A stretch of 64,000 nucleotides of DNA from Isoetes taiwanensis (taxonomy: Eukaryota > Streptophyta > Lycopodiopsida > Isoetales > Isoetaceae), in contig JAJEKV010000084.1 in the NCBI GenBank assembly GCA_021234155.1, forward strand, positions 558,001 through 622,000, given 5' to 3'. The position numbers and the translations under genes were made by a program. Below the pieces are notes generated by a model. It worked only from the letters and a program-made list of their open reading frames with translations, ran no database searches and had not been told where the DNA came from. Positions 1 to 10,582 of this stretch are shown here, in pieces; position 1 is the stretch's first letter; each line of letters opens with the position of its first letter.

Positions 1-151
1 TTACAACAGTCCTAGAGGGATTAAGTCCCCTTATGGATCCAGCCTTTTGGCCTGTTGACTGGCACTCTTTGCATAATGTGCATAGCAATGATGATAACAA
101 TCAGCGCTGAAAAATTAGATACATTTAATGACCTCATTAACTATTAAATAC

Positions 152-3100
152 TTGCCATTTCACTAGGCGTGTACCCAGCAAGCTTAGCAGTGGCAAAGAA
201 CTCTGGATGAGTGACGTCAATGTCTTCGTGACTGCATAAACATAATTCAAGCATTGAAAACCACAAACACTGACTACCAATGAAAACATTTACGAAGATG
301 AACATGGTTAAAAGGGATGGTTATGCCTCGAAGAAAACAATGCCTCACATTTAATTAGACAAAATCCACCAGAATTATCAACCTAGCCATATGATCCTAC
401 AACATATTAAGTTAAATCCACTATATACATTCTACCGCCAGTCTTTCACCTTTATAGAGACATCCATTACACAAAGGAACTGTTGTTAGCTCTTCTACTC
501 TGCCTAGTTCCTTTTTGAATGAGTCTCTCAGAAAAAAATAATGAGCTTTATTAGATGGGAACTTTAGAAAAGGTCAAAAATGCTAAGAGAAGGGAAGGCA
601 GGCATCCATAAGGAAAGGATAAAGATAGATACTTTTGGCGAATTACAACAATGCAATTATAAAAGTAAGGACTAAAATAAAAGGAACCAAACGATATTTG
701 GGATGCCTGTGTTGGTGAGCATCCTTCAAAGTGAAGAATCCCAGACCCAGGTAGTCATCTATTTTTTAAGTCGAAATGACCTTAAAACTGGACCAATCCA
801 TTGCATTAATGATCTGGAGTAAGCCTAGTTCAAATGGACAAAATGATGAAGAATATGCAGAGCTGAACAGTAAATCTCTGTTTCTTGCAGACTTAAGAAG
901 CATGTAGCCTTTTGAGACAAACTCAGCAAGCTGTCATGATGAGCTACCGAATCTCACCAGATTAGTCAAAACAGGGAAGGCATATCTGTCAGGGATCCCA
1001 AGTCAGCATCTTTAAATAGAGACTTAGAGGAATAGATCAGATGGTTTTGCAGCAGAAGCTGCCCTGGTTTGCCTCCAAAGCTTGCAGATTTCTAGAATGT
1101 ATATTGACTGCCCAAATTTTGTATATTCCTCACTATTGTGATCCTTTTAAGGAAAAATCATCAGCAGTGTGTGCCAATATCTCTCCAATAATTCAGACCT
1201 GAAGGTACTAGTTTGGAGAGAGTAAAACAAGCATCAAAGTTCATTTATAACAAAGCCTCCTTTAAGGAAAGAATAAGAAAATCAAAATTAGATCTTCCTT
1301 GGCCAAGTAGCCTAGTTGAGAGGTATTGGGCACCACTCCCTTTTTTTTTTTATGATTTTGTTATTTAGTCTTGCATATTGTAATATTATGGCTTCACAAA
1401 GTTAATATATATGTTCATCTTTCTTCTTTCAATGACATCAATTTGCTCAGGCGTTGTCCTACAATGTAATCAATATGAACGTCATATTTAAAAACCACAC
1501 TCCTAACTGCATTGCACATCAAGTTGTTATGGCAACACTAACAAAGTCCACGCGTATTAAGGGCAATATTATGTTCATACCTGACATTAAGATCCCCACA
1601 CCATATAAGAGGCTTGGAAGAAGTTTGTGTAACAAATCTAAGTACTCTCTTATCCCACTTTCTTCTCCTTTCAAACCCCATCTCGTCATCTTTCCACCCA
1701 TTATTTGGTGCATAAGTATTTAGAAGTTGGAAAGACTGGAATTCAGCAATGATAACTCTCCCGTCAGGTTCATGTTTCAAAAGGCCTGTTTCTGTTCTAA
1801 TCACATATCCAAAATAAAAACGATGTTATAAAATCTAGTGTATATGCTAAAAAGGGCGATTGCAAGGAAGCTTAATATCTGCCCGTTTTGATAAGACTTA
1901 ACCTAAGGATTTCCTTCATCTTCTTGTGCATTAGAAAAGGCAAGGACTGCATGTCAAGATTGTCATCACAATATGAAGAAATTAATATGATTTATCAGAT
2001 CCATGGGTGTGTCATGTCATCAGCAATCGCCATCAAGCATACTACCTAAAAGCAAGCATGGCAAAGCAAAAGAAAATGCTAACATCGTCTAGGGTGGTAA
2101 TACTATGATGAAAGTTTATAAACCATATGATACATTTCTTCGTCAACATTAAGGAACACTATGGTTTAATTTGATATTATGAAAAGTCTACCAGCAATGC
2201 ATGTGAATAATAAAATCTATGAGACTTTCACTTTTCCTTTTTAAAATACTGTAGATATTCATATAGTTGGCAAGCCACATAGACAATCCACCTCTAATTG
2301 TGTGCCCCATTTTGAAAAAAAGAAGCAGATAATTAAATGATCAGTGACTTGATGCCACAATCACATATTCCTGCTCCAATTATAGCTTTGGCAGTTTACT
2401 TTGCTGTTTGCTCGGGTTTTTTTCCTTCCTTGGCAATATTACTTGATTCTGCATGCCTCAAATTCTTCATTGCACAAACAAGCATCCAGCAAAATATCTC
2501 TTTCTGAGTTCAACGCTATGGGGATACTTTATTCATGTCTTCAGGAGACAACTTATTTAGAGAAGGACGTGATTAATTTTTGCCCAGAGGAGTGTTTTTT
2601 CTTTCTTCTGATCTTAATAATACCACTTTACGGAAGAACCAAATAGGAACAGAATGTGATGTTCTAAGGTCGACATTATCAAGCAAAAAATGTTCTTTAA
2701 CATTGACAGACATATACAATGACACTTCAATAGCATACCTGAAACATCATCAAAACAATATTTTACGGCAATTGGCTTCATCTGACGCTTGACAAGAAGG
2801 GCCGTTCCCCCATACTTATTATCCGCCAAAGACCACCAAACTTGGTAATCTACCAGAGGAGAAACAGATAGAGCACGCATAATTGTCTGTACATACTTAA
2901 CTGTCAGCAAAATAACAAATCCTACGAGTTATGATTTAAAAGAAACAGAAAAATCAGATGCATAAGAGCAGCCAAACACATGAATTATAAATTATTAAAC
3001 CTTTTCATATTGCTAATCTCTTCATGAATTAATAAGGCTTCACCTTCTTTCGTTATCGGTTCTTACAAGTTTACCATTCTAAAGTTTACTATGATTTAAT

Positions 3101-4372
3101 GGTGTAAGGATGGAAAGTTAGGTATGTGAATGGCTCTGCAGTCCAATGGCAGTGGCACAGTAAGACCTTATCGAGGCTGAAAACTCTGCCACTTCTAGTT
3201 ACAACCCCATACTCTCATTTATGGTCTCCCATCCTTCCTTTCAAGACTTCTTGTAGGAGAGAAATAACCTTCCTTCGCCATCCAAATGTTCTGTTTGTGA
3301 GGTCAAAGAGCCTAAAATAGGTTAGAGCACATGGCATTGCTTGCTTTCCTTTCTCCCTAGCCAGTTAAGTTCAGAACCTGTATTGACTGCAGTTAGTTGC
3401 CTGCAGGATGCCAATGTGCAGGATGCCAGTGCCATGCTGCTATGCTCTGGTAGTATCCAAAATATCCAGCTTTTAAGGTTTATAAGATATGGATTGTATA
3501 TTCTTGTGAACATAAAATCATATCTATATATATGTTGTTCAGCCCAAATTGCCTTCTAATACACAATCTGAGCTTGAAGAGCTGCTTTCATGGCATTGGC
3601 CAGAAAAACAGTTGCACTTCCAAACTGTGGCATTATAGATGGATAAAAGTTATCACCATACCATTCGGCATTCTCATAGGACATGGTGAGAGCCAAATTA
3701 ATCTGTCACTAGTCCACAAAAAGCGATCATCCACATGTGCCCCTGTAATCTTGACGTACTTATGTCCTGTCAGTATGGAGTTTTGGAGAGCTTTGTCGAT
3801 ATAATAGAATCTTATTGGAGTAGTAGTTATTAAGATCCATAATATGCTTTTCGCATGTTTGTATCAAATCAATTTTTGAATTATTGCCATGACTTCGTCA
3901 GCTGCTCATTCATTATAAATGACGTCAATACGTCTTCCCATTGCAAGGGATATGCAAAGTATCAAGCTAAAGAGAGGAGAATAAGAAGTTCTAATATACC
4001 TGCTTATCATCTCGAGCAGAACTCGTATCGTCCTTCATTTCCGACTGATTTTTCTTCTCGCCTTTACGTCCAGCTGCGGGTATGCGTACTTCCTGAATGC
4101 AACATTTCTTAAAGCCCGCAAAATTTGAGATAGATGGCGGCCTAGAAACTCGCCTGAATAGCAATGACATCGGGATCAAGACGTTTGATGAGATTGAAAA
4201 ACTCTTCGCGACTGTTCTTGAGACGCAATAGAAAGCTATTGGCATTCCACGACATAAATTTGGTGGGCTCTTGGACGGGTTTCCCGTTGTCGGGTTGTAA
4301 GACCGTATCTGGCTGTGCTTGCTTCTTTGAAGGAAGTTCGTCTCGCTTCACGGGCTGGAAGAAGCGCTTCAT
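152..4372 (-). CDS. AP endonuclease, APE1L type (exonuclease III/EEP family), 5' five exons
   Basis: Base-excision-repair nuclease expected to cut DNA at abasic sites in the nucleus or an organelle. Exons inferred from homology and splice sites: 4372-4154, 4092-4000, 2886-2739, 1785-1581 and 231-152, giving about 248 residues in consistent phase. The protein starts MKRFFQPVKRDE, as plant APE1L proteins do. Visible EEP motifs are WNANSF (first metal/phosphate-site Asn), the catalytic Glu in IQEVRIPAAG split exactly across intron 1, WWSLADNKYGGTALLV, HEPDGRV, NTYAPNNGW, RRRKWDKR and IWCGDLNV (catalytic Asp and Asn). Exon 5 gives HEDIDVTHPEFFATAKLAGY. The C-terminal exons with the SDHCP motif are not seen and should lie beyond position 1. 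Introns 2-4 have GT donors; intron 1 (61 bp) has a GC donor. No frame damage is visible, so this is probably a working gene. Confidence 0.88.
232..1580 (-). other. Intron 4 of the AP endonuclease gene (1.35 kb)
   Basis: This stretch lies between the GDLNV exon (ends 1581, donor GTATGA) and the HEDIDVTHPEFF exon (starts 231 after TATGCAG). It holds no recognisable exon. A plus-strand open stretch near 1230-1350 reads like a fragment of an unknown coding repeat but I could not identify it. A T11 run lies near 1341. Confidence 0.6.
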
Positions 4373-4631
4373 TGCGCACAAAGCTTTTTAAAATTAAGGT
4401 GGGAGTCTTCAGGGCGAAATCACACTTGGGCAAGGCAAGTGCGATTCCGGCCTCAATACTGTTCTAAACTTTGAGCTAATCAGATCACGCTTAGTGCTTT
4501 TATCAGCTCGAAGGTCACATGTTAGTCCATAAAGATCACGTGTGGCCTAAATAGGTTCAGGCCCCTAAAGGAGCATATTAGCAAATGCATACTATTCCTT
4601 CGGGCTAAGGATTTAACTATATATAAAAAAA

Positions 4632-4857
4632 ATTTATTAATAGATAGTATTTTAATGTCACGCCACTAGGCAGCATCCAACTGGACATGTGACCACACAC
4701 CACACTACATTGCTCGGTTGGGCCCTGCCCCCAACCACCTTACATTGCATCTGTTAGGATTTGACCCCCAACAGTACCGAGTGCGATTCTGGGCGGTCTC
4801 GAACTCGAGACCACATTGCTAAGGAACTAGTGTGTTACCACTAGACCAAACGCTGCG
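4632..4857 (-). mobile_element. tRNA-derived SINE
   Basis: Read on the minus strand, the 5' end looks like a tRNA: GCAGCG, then an A-box-like TGGTCTAGTGGTAA (plus 4835-4848), then a B-box-like GAGTTCGAGACC (plus 4795-4806) at tRNA-like spacing. This suggests an internal RNA polymerase III promoter. The body runs about 150 bp. It ends in a small hairpin with an AGTT loop (plus 4676-4685) followed by CGTGACATTAAAATAC and TATC-like repeats (plus 4632-4665). That tail resembles the 3' tails of the LINE at 18.5 kb and the retroposons at 30 and 38 kb. No clear target-site duplication was found. It sits about 260 bp upstream of the AP endonuclease start codon. Confidence 0.65.
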
Positions 4858-5141
4858 GAGGCCTTCGCCATCGCAAACATTTCTTTAGTTCTAACTCTGT
4901 GAAGTTGGATATACCATAACTTCTAGGCCCTTGTTTAGTAAGGGATTTGTGATAGTTCGAGTTGCATAAATGGCAATTTTGAATACATTTCTTATCAAGA
5001 CATATATAATTCAGTTTATAATTATTCTTTTTCCTTTTTTTTTGTTCTGCGCTGCAATCTAAATGCGGCTTTCTAGGGCACATGTGCGGCCAGATTGAAA
5101 GAGACGCATGCGCCCTGTTCTGCACTCTGTTCTCGCCGGAT

Positions 5142-5546
5142 ATGGCGATCCAGAAACGGGAGGGGCCTGGTTGGATAAAGCTCTTTCTTTCGGGGTGTTA
5201 TTTCGCGCATTGCAGAGTTCATGCTTCTGGGAAAAGTGAGCGGAATCATTTCTGTTTGGATTGCGAAGAAGGGCCCTTGTGCTCCAAAGGATTGCAGAAG
5301 CATGGCGATCATAGAACTCTTCAAGTCCGGCGAGCTTCCCACATGGACACAGTTCGGATCTGCGACTCCCAGAAATTTCTCGATGTCTCCGGCATTCAGC
5401 CCTACACGATTGGGGCCAAAATAATTTTTCTTCTTAGTCGCCCTCAATCCAGAGCTTCCAAATCCGGCCCCTGCAGCTGTGAAATGTGCGGCAGAACCAT
5501 CTCCGATCCGGTTAGATTCTGCTCCATCAGTTGCAAGCTTGCATAG
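5142..5546 (+). pseudogene. PLATZ-type zinc-finger transcription factor fragment, intronless
   Basis: PLATZ proteins are plant zinc-dependent DNA-binding regulators. From the ATG at 5142 the frame encodes about 134 residues spanning the PLATZ domain: GWIKLFL, the CRVH and CLDC metal pairs, HGDHR, RRASHMDTVRI, SQKFLDVSGIQPY and a second cluster CEMC-x10-CSISC. The expected C-x2-C after GPLC is CSKG here, so one zinc ligand is lost. The frame ends at TAG straight after CKLA, where PLATZ proteins normally continue. PLATZ genes usually have introns and none is present, which suggests a processed or captured copy. The same frame continues after the TAG into a KCS fragment. Confidence 0.75.
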
Positions 5547-5939
5547 ACCTACGCTCCTCCCGGTCTGTTTGGTGACAAAGGGCCTCAGATGACCCTGCAG
5601 TACGCCAAGGAAGAAACCCATGAAGCTTTTCTGGCAGTCATGGAAGAACTGCTGCACAAAACAGGGATTCCTGCGCACAAAATTGGCATTCTGGTAGTTC
5701 AGTGCACTGGCTACAGCTCTGTTCCATCTCTGAGCTCCATGATCGTGAATAAATTTAAGCTTGGGATGGACACTCTTACATATAACCTATCAGGCATGAC
5801 CTGCAGTGCAGGAGTTATTGCCTTAGATCTGGCAAAGGATCTGCTCAAATCCGCCCTCTCCGAATATACCTGTCGGAGTGAGACCCATGCCCATCACCAT
5901 TTGCTCCTTCAAAACATGAAAATACTACTTTCGTCCTGA
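5547..5939 (+). pseudogene. 3-ketoacyl-CoA synthase (KCS) internal fragment
   Basis: KCS enzymes condense malonyl-CoA with acyl-CoA in very-long-chain fatty-acid elongation in the ER. The frame following the PLATZ stop reads TYAPPGLF, then EETHEAFLAVMEELL, HKIGILVV, PSLSSMIVNKFKL and NLSGMTCSAGVIALDLAKDLL. The last motif carries the catalytic cysteine. Homology is lost after KSALSEY, where a frameshift precedes the stop. The N-terminal membrane segments and the C-terminal His/Asn catalytic region are absent, leaving about one quarter of a normal KCS of roughly 500 residues. It is in the same reading frame as the PLATZ piece, separated only by one TAG codon. Confidence 0.75.
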
Positions 5940-6172
5940 AGTTTTTTCCCCTAGGCTCCTGTTTGCCCTTTTAATTCTTTTTTTTTCGTGATGGAGAAAT
6001 ATCAGAGAGCCGTTAGCTTCTTATTCAGCATCTGGGATGCTTGCCTTCATTGGATAATGGTTTTGGCTCATATTTTTTTACACATGATTGAGACGTCTAA
6101 GTTCAGCAGTTTCTAGTTTACTTTGGCATTCGGGGGTCTAAGAGCACCTTCAATAGGATCTCAGCATGTCAA

Positions 6173-6520
6173 GGCACAGTCTTACTACCCCCTCGAAGTC
6201 TTGAAGATTGTAATAAACTCATGGTGAGCTCAGGAATTTCCAAATTTCATTTGCTCTGACTCTTCTTTTATGTGTTTTCAGGGGCTCTTTTAGGTAGTGG
6301 CACCTCATTTCATGCAGATAGTTCCGAAATAGTTATTTAAAAACTTCAAGGCCCTGGATATGATCCTACAAGGACCACTTGGGGCAGTTTTAATTTTAGC
6401 TCAGTCCGTTTTTTGCGCGGTTAAGTTGCATCAGAGAATTCGTTGTGAAGTCGACTGATTGGATATTGCAGGTTGTATTGGACCTTGATGAAACATTAGT
6501 ATGTGCATATGACTCTAGAT
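6173..6520 (+). pseudogene. HAD/FCP1-like CTD phosphatase fragment (two exons)
   Basis: Two short exons can be joined in phase. The first is 6173 or earlier to 6223, reading VLLPPRSLEDCNKLM with donor ATG|GTGAGC. The second starts at 6472 after ATTGCAG and reads VVLDLDETLVCAYDS. The DLDETLV motif is the catalytic phosphoacceptor signature of the NIF/FCP1-SCP1 phosphatase family, and LDLDETLVCAY is the form I know from plant members. No later exons were found, so this is a fragment or a gene start with distant exons. It follows the PLATZ and KCS pieces on the same strand. Confidence 0.5.
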
Positions 6521-6524
6521 GTAT

Positions 6525-7590
6525 ATTAAGCTAGAGAAAAATGTAGATAATGGAATAATTCTATTAGATTTTGTTACTCTAGATGTATAACTCTTTATAG
6601 TTTGATGAAATTGTATAACATGTAAATAAAAAGCAGCATCTTTCAAGAAGGGCTTGCATCGGGGAAGTCTTGGGCAATGGGGTGAGATGAATTCAAAGGG
6701 AAGGGAAATTTTAGCTGCTTGAACAATAAAGTTGTAGTGATCTATAAGACATCAAGGAATCATTGAAAAAACTAAGAAAAGCTTTAGACCAATTGTCAAT
6801 GGTGACCTATATTGCAACACTAGCCTTGCTAGTTTTAACGTCTAAGAACTAGATTAATATAACAGCATATACATGTTGTTAGAAATCCATCATATTGAAT
6901 GCTATCTATGAACCATTTACGGTTCCAATATACTAATAGGGAGACAAATATATCTCTAATTCGAGTGTGTTTCACAACATTGTGTTAATAGATGTTTATT
7001 AATAGATGTTTGTTAATAAACAATGGATCTAATTTCACAGGTTTGGAAAGGCATTAACTTTACATTCTTCTTTCTCAGTCACACATTATTTTCTTCTAGA
7101 ACACAAGGTGAGAAAGCACATGTCCAAATCATGTATATTTTTGGACATGTTGACGAGATAGTTGAAGAGAAATGTTCGCGGCGGCCTTGGCCGCCGCGAT
7201 AAATTTCTTGTATCTATAACACATTGTGATTGAGAATGTTGCATATCATCGCGTCATTACAAGAGTAATCAGCTGCTAGAGGTTCATCAGTTGTTCGAGG
7301 TTATTTTCAAGAGTAATCAGCTGCTAGAGGTTATCTTTAAGGACATTATGAACAATCATAATTATACATGTTCTGGTTATGCCACAATTGCTTTCTCTAA
7401 TTAATGTTGCTATTTTGTTTGAAGCTGCTTGTTTGGCAGGTTTAACTATGGATCTCCCTTTCCCTCGGGCAACAGAAAGGTGATGCCTGATTAAGTCAAT
7501 ATAATTGGGTAGGCATTTCTTTGAACTGTCATGTGGTATGTGCCAATATCTTGTATACTATTTGTATCGATTATTTAGTGAATAAGTGCT
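6525..7590. other. No gene recognised
   Basis: AT-rich sequence without a supportable coding region. It contains one GC-rich perfect inverted repeat (see 7174-7199) and short direct repeats near 7250-7340 (AGTAATCAGCTGCTAGAGGTT occurs twice). Confidence 0.5.
7174..7199. repeat. GC-rich perfect palindrome
   Basis: CGCGGCGGCC-TT-GGCCGCCGCG is a perfect 10-bp inverted repeat with a 2-nt spacer, embedded in AT-rich DNA. The flanks (GTTCG before, AT after) resemble the palindromic core of the satellite at 23.7 kb. Confidence 0.7.
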
Positions 7591-7592
7591 TT

Positions 7593-7745
7593 GCATTACA
7601 TTGCAATGAACACTATTGATCCTTATAGCTTCGTACATTGTCGGATATGCTTCTGTTGTTTTGAAGCATGCATTACATTGTTATGAACGCTATTGATCCT
7701 TATAGCTTCGTACATTGTCAGATATGCTTCTAGTTGTTTCGAAGC
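7593..7745. repeat. Tandem duplication, period about 78 bp, two units
   Basis: The string ATTGATCCTTATAGCTTCG and its flanks, from GCATTACATTG to ATATGCTTCT, occur twice in direct orientation with a few substitutions. An open minus-strand frame crosses it, but I do not recognise a protein. Confidence 0.7.
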
Positions 7746-8129
7746 TTGTTTTAGAAACTTTGACACCATATCTTTCTTCATAAATCCGGCTAGATGTCTT
7801 AGAGCAATTTGCCCAGATTGCAAGCAAACGCCCACAATTGTTATATTGTAGGGGTAATCTATCCGGTTCCCCTTTGAAGGAGCTCACTCCTAGCTTTGCT
7901 GTTACCATGGCATTCCATACCAAATTGGAATGTGGTCACATATAAGTTATAGTAGAGAGAGAAGTTTGTATCAAGTATATATTGTCTTTGAATTTTAATG
8001 ATTGCAAGTTAGAAACCTAGAGTTAAGGTTGTAAGGGAAATTAACTTTAGACCAAATAAATGTCGAGCTGAAGGTCGGGTTGTGGGTTCTTAGACTGATT
8101 TGCTTCAAATAGCTGGCTTTTAAATTGTA

Positions 8130-8228
8130 AAGAGAAACTCCTGCAAATCTTCAATCCGAAAGCTTAAACGAGGTTCAAGCAAATAATGAAAAATAATACT
8201 GAAGAGAAACTCCTGCAAATCTTCAACC
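8130..8228. repeat. Direct repeat, two copies about 73 bp apart
   Basis: GAGAAACTCCTGCAAATCTT occurs near 8132 and again near 8205 with related flanks (CAATCCGAAAGCT and CAACCCGCAAGCT). It overlaps an 84-codon open frame (8186-8440) that I do not recognise. Confidence 0.6.
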
Positions 8229-8565
8229 CGCAAGCTAAAAATAATATTGAAGAAAGAAAAATAATGCTGAAGAAAAATAAGGTGGATGTTAGAGCAGATA
8301 TAGAAAAACCATGGATCTACGAAGGCAAGCCCTATTCATGCCTATGTTCAAGGCCAGATAACCAAAGAGCCCTAATCATCCATGCCGTAGATCAAAAAAG
8401 AAAACATGAAAAACAAAATAACGCTTACAGTGCTCTCTAGCCTAGAAAATGTACTTCAAACAGTAGGGAAGGTATTGCATCAAAAGTGCCTTGAGTGAAA
8501 ACTTCCTTTTCTTTCACAATGCTCTCTTCCAGAATTGCCTTGCTTTGATGCCAGAACTTGGCAGC

Positions 8566-8714
8566 ATCTGGCCTTCGGCATTCCTCCCTTTGCGGTTAAG
8601 GTAACAATTCCGGGCATGGCCAGCCCATAGTGTGACAGGCAATGTGTATAAAGGCCCGAGAACGGACATCGTATGGCCGACCGGCGATTACTAGCGATTC
8701 CAGCTTCGTGCAGG
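8566..8714 (-). rRNA. Nuclear insertion of plastid-like 16S rRNA 3' region (degraded NUPT)
   Basis: The plus strand is the reverse complement of the 3' part of a plastid-type small-subunit rRNA. Recognisable blocks are GCCTTCGGCATTCC, TGCGGTTAAGGTAAC, GGGCATGGCCAGC, CATAGTGTGAC, GTGTGTA, AAGGCCCG and GACCGGCGATTACTAGCGAT. There are many substitutions and small indels, and homology stops abruptly after GTGCAGG. It is therefore an old organelle-to-nucleus transfer and not a working rRNA gene. Weak similarity may extend left to about 8525. A mitochondrial origin is less likely but not excluded. Confidence 0.8.
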
Positions 8715-8838
8715 GTTGAAAAGGATATTGGACGGCCTTTCTTACGACAGAGGTGGAGAACATACCACACGCTTAGACAAAACATACCTCCAGATTATGT
8801 ATAGCAGCCACAACGCCGAGCCTAACTCCTTTTGTTGT

Positions 8839-8930
8839 CGGCCCATCTCATCTGCAACCTGGCATACAAAATCGCTGAGGAAATTTTGATGAGGTGGATG
8901 GTCCAAAGGAGCAGACCCTTGGTTAAGGGT
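8839..8930 (+). pseudogene. Possible non-LTR reverse transcriptase fragment
   Basis: With one frameshift the plus strand reads RPIS then ICNLAYKIAEEILM. This resembles the RPISLCNVxYKIxxKIL motif at the start of plant LINE reverse transcriptase domains. It covers only about 30 codons, and no neighbouring RT motif was found. It is a weak call. Confidence 0.3.
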
Positions 8931-9238
8931 TGCCAATGCTCACAGTCCGGCGATTGTAAATGAAACATGATTTAATTGAAATGAAGAAAGATGATAAATA
9001 TTAGAAGACCATTCTCTTAGGTGAGGAAGGGATCACGTCCAATGAGGTTATGTCCATGTGTGCACCAATATAGATAAACTTAATTAAGCATCCATCCAGA
9101 TATTGACTTTGCATTGACCAACCCCTTTTTGCCCTCTTGAATTAGTTTAAATATTGATCAAGTTTAACATTGCAAACAAGCATGATTTTGTTAATTGGAG
9201 AGAATAACGCGATTTTGAGAATTTTGACCTCATCTAAT

Positions 9239-10461
9239 CTAGTCAAGCACAAAGCCTGAGAGTGCGATGAGCATGAACACTCCTTCTTCGCCCCTGGGGC
9301 TGAATTTGCGGTGTATTACCGCTATTCTCCCATCCAGCAGCAGGGGGAGATAGTATCTCAGCGACCTGTCATTGTGCGACGTTGTTGATTCGTCGCCCCC
9401 TCGGCCGCCAGCTCTATGTCTTCCGGCATATTCATCGACCTCCACCTCGGTAAACTCTCTATAATCCCTGATTGTCGATGAAACTCGCCTGATGTCGATT
9501 CTGCCTCTTCTCTCTGTGGGGGCTGGTGTCGAAGAGCTCGGCATCAAAATGTTTGTGGTCTTGCCATGGATCCCCATCCGTTCTTGGATGGCATAGAACT
9601 CCTCATCAGATGCCAGGTCCCGAGCTTCCATTATTTGCCTGATGTTGCTGTAGGCTTGGATGTCTGAAGTCGACTCCCCTGTCGGCTTCTCTTACCTGAA
9701 GCGGGAAATCTGAAACTCCCCGGACGATGAAATCATCCAGATTGGGTTATTGCCGCAGTTGGTGCAGCAACTCGTCGAGTCGGTACTCCCTTTCCCTGCA
9801 TTCGGGAAGGTTCTGGATGTCGTTGAGGAGCAGGTACTCCTCGCCGTCGATGATGATGGGGGCTAGGCTTGTGATACCTAACCTAAGTGGGGGAGCGATC
9901 CTGAGGGTCTGCCGGTTTCGTTCGAAGTTGCGTAACTCCTCTTCCGCTAACTGCTGCTCTTCTGCTGGGTCGAGCTCGATGTAGTCCTCGTCTTCTGCTC
10001 TTCCTTCTTGCTCCTGTTGGTATTGCAAAAGGAGCTGATCTGCTGCTAAGGAGGCTATGAGGTCCACCTCCATGGGAGGGATAGAGGTTTCCCCCATGGG
10101 GTTTTCAGCACGGTGGGAAAGGAAGATTGCTAAGGCGGCGTTGTAGGAGAAATACTTGGTCCTGTCGACTGTCAAGACCATGTAATCTGGCAACCTCTGG
10201 GCCCTGTTGGTCAGGTACTTGGCAATGTTTGGAACATCACCCAAGGCTGCTTGAAGGGATGGCCGGGGAACAAAATATCCTGTACAAGGGGGGAGCTGCA
10301 CTAGGGACTAGCTTGGAACTCGGCTAAAACTTGTCTATATGCTGGGGTTGCGTGCAGAGTGGCTTGGACATCTATTTCTTTCTGGAAGACTTGGAATATG
10401 GTATTGACATCGGTCTCAGCTGCATGGGTGATGGTAATCGCCTAAAGTCAGCAGTTGCCAT
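9239..10461 (-). pseudogene. Decayed ORF B downstream of the H3-like gene, unknown protein
   Basis: I do not recognise this protein. Coding-like sequence in three frames runs from an ATG at 10461 (MATADFRRL). A second frame carries DVNTIFQVFQKEIDVQA and AYRQVLAEFQASP, then 10301-9747 carries about 185 codons, and 9631-9239 another 130. The central part includes GYFVPRP, DVPNIAKYL, an acidic Gln/Glu-rich stretch and IIIDGEEYLLLNDIQNLP. The last part includes DRSLRYYLPLLLDGRIAVI. At least three frameshifts and a TAA after RQ break it. TATAAATA lies 114 bp upstream of the ATG, and two 67-bp hairpins lie further upstream. This is the same layout as for the H3-like ORF, so the two probably formed a co-regulated pair. 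Confidence 0.5.
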
Positions 10462-10574
10462 GGATCTAGAGAAGATGGGACTAACAAACGGATGCAAAAG
10501 CGCCTCAGGGAGCTGGAAAATCGCCTAGAGGGTCTGGAGCAAACTTGTAGGATGGTAAGTGAGAAATAGGAGCC

Positions 10575-10582
10575 TATTTATA
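10575..10582 (-). promoter_or_regulatory. TATA box of ORF B
   Basis: Reverse complement TATAAATA followed by GG, 114 bp upstream of the ORF B ATG. The leader after it contains CCAGCTCCCTGAGGC, closely matching CCAGCTCCCTAAGGC in the leader of the H3-like gene. Confidence 0.6.

Noticed and set aside
1420-1470. A candidate exon of the AP endonuclease (minus strand PEQIDVIERRK)
   Set aside because: EQIDV looks like the expected EEIDV, but the frame lacks HPEFF and soon stops. The true exon with HEDIDVTHPEFF is at 231-152.
7174-7199. Rho-independent-type terminator
   Set aside because: Plant nuclear context, and no T-run follows; treated as a palindrome.
8480-8785. 101-codon minus-strand ORF
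   Set aside because: Overlaps the degraded 16S rRNA insertion; it is a translation of rRNA-derived sequence.
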